DNA from: Tilletia caries
Taxonomy: Eukaryota > Basidiomycota > Exobasidiomycetes > Tilletiales > Tilletiaceae
NCBI GenBank assembly: GCA_032718865.1
Contig: JALUTQ010000030.1
Span: 310,001-374,000, forward strand
DNA length: 64,000 bases
Reading direction: 5' to 3'
The translations under genes and the position numbers were made by a program. The notes under the pieces were generated by a model. The model was not told the DNA's origin. It was given only the letters and a program-made list of their open reading frames with translations, and made no database searches. Positions 23,603 through 32,732 of this stretch are shown here, one piece after another; the first letter of the stretch is position 1, and every line of letters begins with the position of its first letter.

Positions 23603-24417
23603 GAAGCCCGAATGGTGCAGGCCTGTAAGGAAGGGTGTTGTGTGATGGTGGTGGTGGGTCGGAGGGAGATGGCTGTGGCAGAAGGATTGAAAGTTGAGCA
23701 TGCATGTCAGAGCTCCAGACTGTCAGCATCAAACACAAGACGTCGGTGAAGCCGTCCGCAGGTTAGGAGCACTGGCCTCGGTATTGCTCGTCCTCGCAGT
23801 CCTCGAGGCAGTCTCTGTTCCCACGCCAGTGTGGCTTCATGCTGATTTGCATCGAACCTCACTCTCTCGGATAGGCGTATTCGAACCTTGGCCATTGCTG
23901 CGCATCTGAACCGCCAAAACTCCATGGTGAGCATCTCAAAAAGAGCACGTCGCAAGGTAGGTCAAGATGGCAGTGCTGGTGTGAAAGAAGATGCTCCCTC
24001 ACCGGCGGGACGCTCAGGGTCGAAACGTTCCGTTTGCCAGGGTGAGACTGGATCGATCGATCATTCTCAGCACGATGCACGCAGAGTGAGGAGAATCAGG
24101 ACTCGCAAGGGAGCAAGAAAGAGATGAGAGTGACGGGAGGTAGATTAGATGAAGGAGGATGGGACACGATGTAAGAGGAGGATTACAAAAGCGACCAGTG
24201 AAAGGTGCAAAGGCTTGTATGGAAGAACAGAAGACGAGGCGCAGTATGCTTATAGGAAAGTAGGGGAGGAACGATTAGGTTGAATGTTCCCGCCGCATTC
24301 CCGAGAATCCTGCGAGCCTCTTAGTGGCAGGCAAATGATGTGCAGTCTAGATGGCCATGAATGGCAGAGGAAAGACGTTATTAGGTCGTGGAGTAAGGTG
24401 GAGGTGTGGTGAATCCT
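23603..24417. other. HFM1a 5' region and KEP2 3' flank
   Basis: Contains the presumed HFM1a promoter (23603 to about 23850), the border repeat (23850-24062, minus orientation) and the KEP2 3' UTR/terminator. It matches 31921-32732 closely in inverted orientation. Confidence 0.5.
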
Positions 24418-27036
24418 TCAGAGGATGCTGGTGAAGGAGGCCGAGACACCCTTGAGGTCGACAGCGTCGGTGTCCTCGATGTTGGAGACTGTGGTGCTAC
24501 CACGCTTGCTGAGCAGGTCGGCGTTGGCCACGAGGCCCTTGGCGTCGATCAAGAGGTCGTCATCCTGAATGTTGGAGACCGTGGTGCTACCGCGCTTGCT
24601 GAGCAGGTCAAGGTTGAGAGCGAAGCCCTTGGCATCAATCAAGTCTTCGTCCTGGATGTTGGTCACGGTGGTGCTACCACACTTGCACCCGCGCTTCTTG
24701 AGGAGGCTGATGTCGACCGAGGCACCCTTGGCGTCAATCAGGTCGTTGTCCTGGATGTTTGTGACATCCACGGTGCTCTTGCAGCGCTTCTTGAGGAGGC
24801 TCAGAGTGGCAGTGGCACCCTTGGCGTCGGCGAGGAGGTCGTTGTCCTGGATGTTGGAGACCGTGGTGGTACCGCGCTTGAGGAGACCCAGGTCGAGAGT
24901 GAGGCCCTTGGCGTCAACGCCGTCATTGTCCTGGATGTTGGTGACGTCCACGGTGCTCTTGCAGCGCTTCGCGAGAACATCGAGGTTGACAGCGACATCC
25001 TTGAGGTCAGCAGCGTCATTGTCCTGGACGTTGGAGACGGTGGTGGTACCGCGCTTGAGAAGACCCAGGTCGAGAGTGAGGCCCTTGGCGTCAACGCCGT
25101 CATTGTCCTGGATGTTGGTGACAGTGGTGCTGCACTTGCAGCTGCCGCTGCACTTGCACCCGCGCTTCTTGAGATGGCTGATGTCGATCAAGGCACCCTT
25201 GGCGTCAATCAGGTCGTTGTCCTGGATGTTGGTGACGTCCACGGTGCTCTTGCAGCGCTTCGCGAGAACATCGACGTTGACAGCGACATCCTTGAGGTCA
25301 GCAGCGTCATTGTCCTGGATGTTAGAGACGGTGGTGGTACCGCGCTTGAGAAGACCCAGGTCGAGAGTGAGGCCCTTGGCGTCAACGCCGTCATTGTCCT
25401 GGATGTTGGTGACAGTGGTACTGCACTTGCAGCTGCCGCTGCACTTGCACCCGCGCTTCTTGAGAAGGCTGATGTCGACCGAGGCACCCTTGGCGTCAAT
25501 CAGGTCGTTGTCCTGGATGTTTGTGACATCCACGGTGCTCTTGCAGCGCTTCTTGAGGAGGCTCAGAGTGGCAGTGGCACCCTTGGCGTCGGCGAGGAGG
25601 TCGTTGTCCTGGACGTTGGAGACCGTGGTACTGCACTTGCAGCTGCCGCTGCACTTGCACCCGCGCTTCTTGAGAAGGCTGATGTCGACCGAGGCACCCT
25701 TGGCGTCGATACCGTCGTTGTCCTGGATGTTGGTGACATCCACGGTGCTCTTGCAGCGCTTCTTGAGGAGGCTCAGAGTGGCAGTGGCACCCTTGGCGTC
25801 GGCGAGGAGGTCGTTGTCCTGGATGTTGGAGACCGTGGTGGTACCGCGCTTGAGGAGACCCAGGTCGAGAGTGAGGCCCTTGGCGTCAACGCCGTCATTG
25901 TCCTGGATGTTGGTGACGTCCACGGTGCTCTTGCAGCGCTTCGCGAGAACATCGAGGTTGACAGCGACATCCTTGAGGTCAGCAGCGTCATTGTCCTGGA
26001 CGTTGGAGACGGTGGTGGTACCGCGCTTGAGAAGACCCAGGTCGAGAGTGAGGCCCTTGGCGTCAACGCCGTCATTGTCCTGGATGTTGGTGACGTCCAC
26101 GGTGCTCTTGCAGCGCTTCGCGAGAACATCGAGGTTGACAGCGACATCCTTGAGGTCAGCAGCGTCATTGTCCTGGACGTTGGAGACGGTGGTGGTACCG
26201 CGCTTGAGAAGACCCAGGTCGAGAGTGAGGCCCTTGGCGTCAACGCCGTCATTGTCCTGGATGTTGGTGACAGTGGTACTGCACTTGCAGCTGCCGCTGC
26301 ACTTGCACCCGCGCTTCTTGAGAAGGCTGATGTCGACCGAGGCACCCTTGGCGTCAATCAGGTCGTTGTCCTGGATGTTGGTGACGTCCACGGTGCTCTT
26401 GCAGCGCTTCGCGAGAACATCGACGTTGACAGCGACATCCTTGAGGTCAGCAGCGTCATTGTCCTGGATGTTAGAGACGGTGGTGGTACCACGCTTGAGG
26501 AGACCAATGACGTCCACAGCAACGTCTTTGAGGTCGAGCAAGTCGTTGTCCTGGATGTTGGACACAGTCGTGCTACCACACTTGCACCCGCGCTTCTTGA
26601 GAAGGCTGATGTCGATCGATGCACCCTTGGCGTCGATACCGTCGTTGTCCTGGATGTTGGTGACATCCACGGTGCTCTTGCAGCGCTTCTTGAGGAGGCT
26701 AACGTCGACAGCGGCACCCTTGGCGTCGGCGAGGAGGTCGTTGTCCTGGATGTTGGAGACCGTGGTGCTGCCGCGCTTGAGAAGACCCAGGTCGAGAGTG
26801 AGGCCCTTGGCGTCGATGCCGTCATTGTCCTGGATGTTGGTCACGGTGGTGGAGCCCTTGCACCCGCGCTTCTTGAGCAGGCTGATGTCGACAGCGGCAC
26901 CCTTGGCGTCGGCGAGGAGGTCGTTGTCCTGGATGTTGGACACAGTGGTGGAACCGCGGATCTTGATGGGGCCGGCAGAGACGAGCTGGGCGGCGAAGAC
27001 GAGCACGGAGGCGGAGAGAACAATCTTGGTCTGCAT
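24418..27036 (-). CDS. KEP2: secreted Kex2-processed repeat peptide precursor, 872 aa, 27 units
   Basis: Paralogue of KEP1 with the same signal peptide (ATG at 27036). The first eight units and the last three are the same; the middle is expanded and reshuffled to give 27 units. The additions include a repeated pair of GTTTVSNVQDNDAADLKD..LAKR and CKSTVDVTNIQDNDGVDAKG..LLKR. Variants such as ALIDISHLKKR occur once. Each unit is bounded by Lys-Arg, so the two loci would release different peptide mixtures. The opposite strand is open over the whole length, a by-product of the repeated codon pattern and not treated as a gene. Confidence 0.8.
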   Translation of the reverse strand: MQTKIVLSASVLVFAAQLVSAGPIKIRGSTTVSNIQDNDLLADAKGAAVDISLLKKRGCKGSTTVTNIQDNDGIDAKGLTLDLGLLKRGSTTVSNIQDNDLLADAKGAAVDVSLLKKRCKSTVDVTNIQDNDGIDAKGASIDISLLKKRGCKCGSTTVSNIQDNDLLDLKDVAVDVIGLLKRGTTTVSNIQDNDAADLKDVAVNVDVLAKRCKSTVDVTNIQDNDLIDAKGASVDISLLKKRGCKCSGSCKCSTTVTNIQDNDGVDAKGLTLDLGLLKRGTTTVSNVQDNDAADLKDVAVNLDVLAKRCKSTVDVTNIQDNDGVDAKGLTLDLGLLKRGTTTVSNVQDNDAADLKDVAVNLDVLAKRCKSTVDVTNIQDNDGVDAKGLTLDLGLLKRGTTTVSNIQDNDLLADAKGATATLSLLKKRCKSTVDVTNIQDNDGIDAKGASVDISLLKKRGCKCSGSCKCSTTVSNVQDNDLLADAKGATATLSLLKKRCKSTVDVTNIQDNDLIDAKGASVDISLLKKRGCKCSGSCKCSTTVTNIQDNDGVDAKGLTLDLGLLKRGTTTVSNIQDNDAADLKDVAVNVDVLAKRCKSTVDVTNIQDNDLIDAKGALIDISHLKKRGCKCSGSCKCSTTVTNIQDNDGVDAKGLTLDLGLLKRGTTTVSNVQDNDAADLKDVAVNLDVLAKRCKSTVDVTNIQDNDGVDAKGLTLDLGLLKRGTTTVSNIQDNDLLADAKGATATLSLLKKRCKSTVDVTNIQDNDLIDAKGASVDISLLKKRGCKCGSTTVTNIQDEDLIDAKGFALNLDLLSKRGSTTVSNIQDDDLLIDAKGLVANADLLSKRGSTTVSNIEDTDAVDLKGVSASFTSIL

Positions 27037-28118
27037 CTTGAAGTAGGTGTGTGTAGAGAATTCGAAGGGGGATAAGAAGATCAAAGAGTGTGAGATGTGC
27101 GAGTGCAAGGGGAGAGGGTGGAGTCAAAAGTAAGGGTGAGGTGTCCGAAGAGGGGGGGGGGGGAGAGTGTGATAGTGATAAAAGCTGATGAGAGAGGGTG
27201 AAGAAAGAGGACGGTGAACTGGAAGAACAGGCTTCTTTTAAGCCTTTCGACGGACCCTCCTCGCTCGGAAGGGCTTTCTGTTCCTGCCAGCATATGGATT
27301 CTCAAGACGGAAAAGAACGATCGACGCAGTGGGGAGCGGTCAGCATAGCGATCAACACCTGCTGCTGCTGGCGGGTCGCTGCAATCCATTCTGCAGCGCC
27401 AAGGACCAAGGGCCAGCCAGTCAACCAGTCAGACAGCCAGTCAGTGGTGGAATGTCATCGAGACATGATCCCCTGTAGTGTCAGCATGACTGTCGTTGTA
27501 AATTGCTGGCTGGATGCGAGGGAGAGAGAGGAAGAAGATCATGCGATGTCAGAATGGGCGACGAGGCCAGCAACGACTGCATCGAAGCATTCGCCAGTGC
27601 CTCGGAAGTCGGATTGGCTACTGGACGCGCCTGCCTGATCACAATCGACGTTGGTGCGCTGATGGTGGACGTCGTCAACAAACTGCATGCCCGTCCGTGG
27701 TCCGCATGATCGCCTCGAGCGGTTGGCGCGCTCCCTGGCTCTCCTGCTGGCTCTCCAAAGCGTACCGGTCTGTTACCGCTTCTTTTATCAGTTCACCCGG
27801 GCTTGATCGGGAGATAACGGAATCGTTATCTTTCCGTGGGGCGGGAATCTCATCAAGCTCGAACTCGAGGTGCCACTTCACGTTTTTGCTGCTTGATGCT
27901 TGATGCTTGATGCTTGACGATGCTGCTTGAGAGCGATGAGACTCGATTCTTGAGAAAGGCGAGTCGTGATACAGAACCAAGAGATCGGTATTGAGATTTG
28001 AGAGTGACCTGAAGAGCAAGGCGAAAGGAAGCGGAAGAAGGTATCGTAACACAGCTAATGTGCAAAGGGAGGGGTAGCGGTATCAAATCTTTCCCAACCG
28101 GACGAAGAACGGAAATTA
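27037..28118. promoter_or_regulatory. upstream region of KEP2 and spacer to the PMP3-family gene
   Basis: 27037-27851 is the inverted duplicate of the KEP1 upstream region and adds a run of about 12 G on the plus strand near 27151-27163. From about 27890 a short tandem array of TGATGCT (27890-27920) marks the end of the duplication. The rest is the 3' side of the PMP3-family gene. Confidence 0.5.
27813..27830. promoter_or_regulatory. palindromic GATAACG-N4-CGTTATC site upstream of KEP2
   Basis: Counterpart of the 13156 site: both 7-bp arms are kept. About 780 bp from the KEP2 ATG. Confidence 0.4.
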
Positions 28119-29412
28119 TCAGAGGAACTCATCCCCGAGCTGCGGACCGCCCTGCCGACCACTGGGTCCGCCCGCTCTTCTCCGTTCGGAGTCCCGGGAA
28201 CCGTACATGTCGCCACCACCGCCACGTTGTGCAGCCCTGCGTTCGGCCGCATACGGATCCCGTCCATCCAAGGAGGGATCGTCGTTGAAGTCGCGACTGG
28301 CAGCAGCCGGTGGGTTAACAAAGTCCCCTCCACCTCCTCCCCCGCCGCCCTTTGCGCTCTTTGATGACTTCTTGAACCAGCTCTTCTTTGGCGGAGGCTC
28401 GTGTTCAGCGCCGTATGGAGTCCCCCCACCTCCTCCTCCCGGCGGTGAGAGGTAGACGCTGGAGGCATCATTGTCGTATTCGTCATCCCTCCCTACGGAG
28501 CGCTGTGCGTTACGTTCTGCCGCGCGCCGTTCTGCCGCGTATGGGTCCCGACCGTCAAGAGGCCCACTGACGCTGGAGCGAGAAGAGACGCGAGAGATGG
28601 AACTGCTCGATGCGCCAGCCCTTCCCATCTTATTGCCCCGCTTCGACTTGCCCTTCTTCCCTCCAAGACTGGAATCGTCGTCGCCGGCACCACCGAGGTA
28701 TCGTTCTGCACCGGGACGTTGTCTGCGGGGCCTGGCGGCGCGCGGGTCCTGTTCGGTGAATGCGTTTCCTTGATCGTCGTAGTAGACGCGGTTGGAGGAG
28801 CGCTCGGCGTAGCGGGAGGCCCATTGGCGGTTACGTTGGATTTTGCGCTGTTCGCTGTCGTCAATCAAGCCGAGTTTGCCTGCCCACTTAGGTGTGCGCC
28901 TCTTGTTTTCGTTGTTGCGGATGTTCTCTGATCATTTCAATGCAGGGGCAATGGAGAAAACTTGTCAGCTCAGAACTCAGGTGCTGGGATGGGTTGGAAT
29001 GCCACTCACGGATGAAGAAATTGTGACCCTGCTCATCGAAAGAAGAGGTCCAAGCGCAGTCAGCATCGTGAAATATTCCTTCAAGCAAGCTACCGCTAAT
29101 GAGCGGCTGGCGGGGGGATGCAACTCACATGGCCTGGGAAGTAGCCACAGATGGTGCAGAGACAGTTGACAAAGAAGTCAGTTCCGATCCCGAAGCGGGC
29201 TGCAACAGCGAGCGGGGGCAAGAGGAAGCCGAGGACCATGACAAAGCCTGTCCATCCGTGATGTTTTTTTGGCGTGCTGTGGAGAGGAATGCGGGATCAG
29301 AGGGCCGGCGTGTTATGATCAGGAGCACTCGCTGAATGGACAAAGGCAGTACTCACAAGTCGAGCCTGCCCTGGTCATTGGTGGGAAGACCGTTCTTGAC
29401 AAACGCTGCCAT
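28119..29412 (-). CDS. PMP3/UPF0057-family membrane protein with long charged tail, 343 aa
   Basis: A small two-helix membrane protein of the PMP3/Sna family, tied in yeasts to plasma-membrane potential or vacuolar sorting. Exons on the minus strand are 29412-29357, 29276-29129, 29028-29010 and 28927-28119. The family core lies at about residues 26-75: GFVMVLGFLLPPLAVAARFG, then DFFVNCLCTICGYFPGHGHNFFIQ, followed by a KRRTPKW motif. Unlike the 55-residue core family, a ~260-residue hydrophilic tail follows. It is rich in Arg, Ser and Gly and holds two copies of LDGRDPYAAERRAA plus a poly-Gly run. The 19-nt third exon is fixed by reading frame on both sides. Tail function is unknown; a sorting or protein-binding role is only a guess. 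Confidence 0.8.
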
Positions 29413-29813
29413 TGTGAGCTGCGTACGAGAGAGTGACGGAACTTTTGGGATTGTATGTTGATCGATGTCGTCCAGATGGTTGTCGCGCTCACCAACACCG
29501 CCCTGGCCGGCGTGCTCGACAGGGTCCTGGGTGGGATGCTTACTCGGCCGAGAGAAGCACAGCGGACATAAGCATGGGCGGAAATAAGCTTTTCCAGTCA
29601 GTCAGTCCGACTGTCCGAGCACCCTCGCGCAAGAGAAAGTCACCGCGTTGTGGAAGTCGAGGTTGAGCACAAGCCAGTCAGCGTGAGTGAGCGAAAGATC
29701 GACGCCCGGCGGTCAGCACGCTCGCCTTGAAAGGACATAAATAGCAGCAGTCTGACTTCTTCCCTCGCATTCCTCGCAGCCCCCCGTGAGCGACACAGAT
29801 TGACCCCCGCCAC
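29413..29813. other. divergent promoter region
   Basis: Lies between the starts of the PMP3-family gene (-) and the glutathionyl-hydroquinone reductase (+). A weak TATA-like ACATAAATAG is at about 29735-29744, about 70 bp before the reductase ATG. Confidence 0.4.
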
Positions 29814-31417
29814 ATGAGATCAGTTGCAACCAACAGACTGCTGACTCTCACTTCCCACCTCAGCCGCTTCTCTTCTCCCACCACAACCGCTCGCCCATTC
29901 TTCCAAGCCCGCACCATGTCTACAACAGCAGCAGCAGCAGCAGGAGACAGTGACAAGACCAAGTACACGCTCTGGTCGTCCCAAAAGGATGGTGTCTTCC
30001 GCAGACAGACTTCTTCCTTCCGAGACGTCATCGAGAAGGGTCACGAACACTTCCAACCTGAGGTAGGACGGTACCATCTTATCGTCGCGTACGCCTGCCC
30101 TTGGGCTTGCCGTGCCCTAATTGTCCGTCAGCTCAAGGGCATGGACAAGGTTGACGGTCTCCTTCCTGTCTCCGTCGTGGACTCCTACCTCGGCTCAGAG
30201 GGTGAGTTCATTCCAATTGTCTCCGCGTTCTTTGCAATTAACTGATTGGACTTGGTAATAACGACAGGTTGGACGTTCGAGCCTTATGGCGAGGACGAGA
30301 CCGGTGGCGCTCTCAACGTCCTCGGCACCAAGTCAAAGGTTCCCGTACGTGCATCTCACGACCATAAACCCTGTACACGCGCTATGTATCCATTCTGACG
30401 TATCTCATGTAAACAGGGCCACGAGGACAAGAAGCGCATTCGGGACTTCTACCTGACTGCCAACCCAGACTACGACGCCCGTTGCACCGTGCCTGTCGTG
30501 TGGGACACCAAGCTCAACACGATCGTCAGCAACGAGTCTTCTGAGATCATTCGCTTCTTCAACACTGCCTTCGACGAGTTCCTTCCTAAGGACAAGGCCG
30601 AGCTTGACTTCTACCCCGAGGCTCACCGTAAGGAGATTGACGAGATCAACAGCTGGGTGAGCATTTCAGTATCCCCTATTTCTACCTCACCTCACTTCTG
30701 GGAAGCTCATACTGGCTTTCGAACAGATCTACGACAACATCAACAACGGCGTCTACAAGGCCGGCTTTGCTTCCAAGCAAGGCCCTCACGAAGAAGCCGT
30801 CAAGAACCTCTTCGAGCATCTCGACCGCGTCGAGAAGATCCTCTCCGACGGACGCGAGTTCCTCGTCGGTGGCCAGCTGACCGAGGCTGACATCCGACTC
30901 TTTACCACGATCGTTCGCTTTGGTGAGTCTTTTGAGTTCTGATTTGGACTCTTTCTGTTCTGGGTTCGGATCTGTTTACTGATGTCCTTTTCGACGGATA
31001 CGCTGGTGGGTTGTGTAGACCCTGTGTACTTTACGCACTTCAAGACGAACATCCGCGACATTCGCTCCGGATACCCGCACATCAATCGCTGGCAGCAGAA
31101 CCTGTACTGGAAGAACCCAGCATTCGTAAGTCCATCTCCTCCATTCTCCTTGCTTCTCGCGTTTATTACTTTCCCATGCTCAATCTTCTCTTGCCACCTT
31201 TGAACGTGCTCTTGATGCCCCACAGAAAGACACCACGCACTTTGATTCCATCGTGAGTTCTTCTCAGTCTATGCATACATCCTCAGCGGAGACTCACTGA
31301 CAACTCTCATTTTACATTCTACAGAAAGCGCACTACTTTGCGTCGCACCGACAGATCAACGGCCACCAGATCGTCCCTCTCGGCCCGCTCCCCCACATCC
31401 TCCCTCTCGACGCTTGA
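29814..31417 (+). CDS. glutathionyl-hydroquinone reductase (omega-like GST), 7 exons, 375 aa
   Basis: Predicted to reduce glutathionyl-(hydro)quinones with glutathione (EC 1.8.5.7; yeast ECM4/GTO2 relatives), a detoxification step. Exons are 29814-30201, 30268-30344, 30417-30656, 30727-30922, 31019-31125, 31226-31252 and 31325-31417. The thioredoxin-fold half has YACPWACR with the catalytic Cys at residue 95, then VPVVWD and NESSEIIRFFN. The helical half has FLVGGQLTEADIRLFTTIVRFDPVY and FKTNIRDIRSGYPHINRW, diagnostic of this class. The first ~34 residues are rich in Arg, Ser and Thr without acids, so a mitochondrial presequence is plausible; a second Met at residue 35 could give a cytosolic form. 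Confidence 0.88.
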
Positions 31418-31719
31418 GGGTAGAATATCACCAGGCCTCGGCGGGTCAGTATCAGCATCGCATTTTCGTTCCCAGTTCGCAGTCGGCTCCTCAGATGTAT
31501 GCTACGAGTTCGTAAACGTCGATTCACTCCAGGACTAGTAACTTGCAAGTTTGCTCTCGATGAAATGAAAGCCCAAATGAATGCGTTCTTTCTCGCGGGA
31601 CAGTTCTCGTATGTATGGAACGCCGTTTGGGCCACCTTTGAAAATGAACTTTTTGAAATCGCAATCGCAAGCACGAAATGTTGGAAGAGCATGAGCTATG
31701 GAACTCCTCACCATCCATT
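31418..31719. other. spacer between the reductase gene and the KEP3 remnant
   Basis: Presumed reductase 3' UTR. No gene is seen. The KEP similarity starts abruptly at about 31720. Confidence 0.4.
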
Positions 31720-31920
31720 AGCCTTCTCAAGAAGCGCGGCTGCAAGTGTGGTAGCACGACTGTGTCCAACATCCAGGACAACGACTTGCTCGACCTCAAG
31801 GACGTTGCTGTGGACGTCATCGGCCTCCTCAAGCGTGGCAGCACCACAGTCTCCAACATCGAGGACACCGACGCTGTCGACCTCAAGGGTGCCTCGGCCT
31901 CCTTCCTCAGCATCCTCTGA
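31720..31920 (+). pseudogene. KEP3: 5'-truncated KEP remnant
   Basis: Matches KEP1 and KEP2 from SLLKKRGCKCGSTTVSN onward but has no signal peptide or promoter. It keeps the GCKCGSTTVSNIQDNDLLDLKD unit fused directly to the final unit ending in SFLSIL, with ASASFL instead of VSASFT. The intervening units are missing. The 3' flank continues in the KEP order into HFM1 copy b. Confidence 0.8.
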
Positions 31921-32732
31921 AGGAGTCACGGCGCCTCGACCCTACTCCACGATCTGATAACGCCTCTCCTCTTCCCTTCATGCATCTAGACTGCACATCA
32001 TTTACCTGCCACTAAGAGGCTCGCAGGCTTCTCGGAAATGCGGCGGGAACATTCAACCTAATCGTTCCTCTCCTACTTTCCTATGCATACTGCGCCTCGT
32101 CTTCTGTTCTTCCATACAAGCCTTTGCACCTTTCACTGGTCGCTTTTGTAATCCTCCTCTTACATCGTGTCCCATCCTCCTTCATCTAATCTACCTCCCG
32201 TCACTCTCATCTCTTTCTTGCTCCCTTGCGAGTCCTGATTCTCCTCACTCTGCGTGCATCGTGCTGAGAATGATCGATCGATCCAGTCTCACCCTGGCAA
32301 ACGGAACGTTTCGACCCTGAGCGTCCCGCCGGTGAGGGAGCATCTTCTTTCACACCAGCACTGCCATCTTGACCTACCTTGCGACGTGCTCTTTTTGAGA
32401 TGCTCACCATGGAGTTTTTGGCGGTTCAGATGCGCAGCAATGGCCAAGGTTCGAATACGCCTATCCGAGAGAGTGAGGTTCGATGCAAATCAGCATGAAG
32501 CCACACTGGCGTGGGAACAGAGACTGCCTCGAGGACTGCGAGGACGAGCAATACCGAGGCCAGTGCTCCTAACCTGCGGACGGCTTCACCGACGTCTTGT
32601 GTTTGATGCTGACAGTCTGGAGCTCTGACATGCATGCTCAACTTTCAATCCTTCTGCCACAGCCATCTCCCTCCGACCCACCACCACCATCACACAACAC
32701 CCTTCCTTACAGGCCTGCACCATTCGGGCTTC
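31921..32732. other. KEP3 3' flank, border repeat and HFM1b 5' region
   Basis: Corresponds to 23603-24417 in inverted orientation, including the border repeat at 32268-32486. An in-frame ATG at 32634 precedes the chosen HFM1b start and would add 33 residues. Confidence 0.5.
32268..32486 (+). repeat. HFM1-border repeat, copy 3 of 4
   Basis: Same sequence as 16047-16262, here upstream of HFM1 copy b. Confidence 0.8.

Larger units (their letters stand above)
23850..27851 (-). repeat. right arm of large inverted repeat (KEP2 arm)
   Basis: Reverse complement of the KEP1 arm at 13135-16262, longer because KEP2 has ten more repeat units. With the left arm it encloses HFM1 copy a in a KEP-HFM1-KEP palindromic layout. 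Confidence 0.85.

Noticed and set aside
24406..27075. 889-codon plus-strand open frame opposite KEP2 (and a 587-codon one opposite KEP1)
   Set aside because: It mirrors the repeated codon pattern of the KEP gene, has no signal peptide or known motif, and changes exactly with KEP unit number. The KEP strand has the signal peptide and Kex2 sites.
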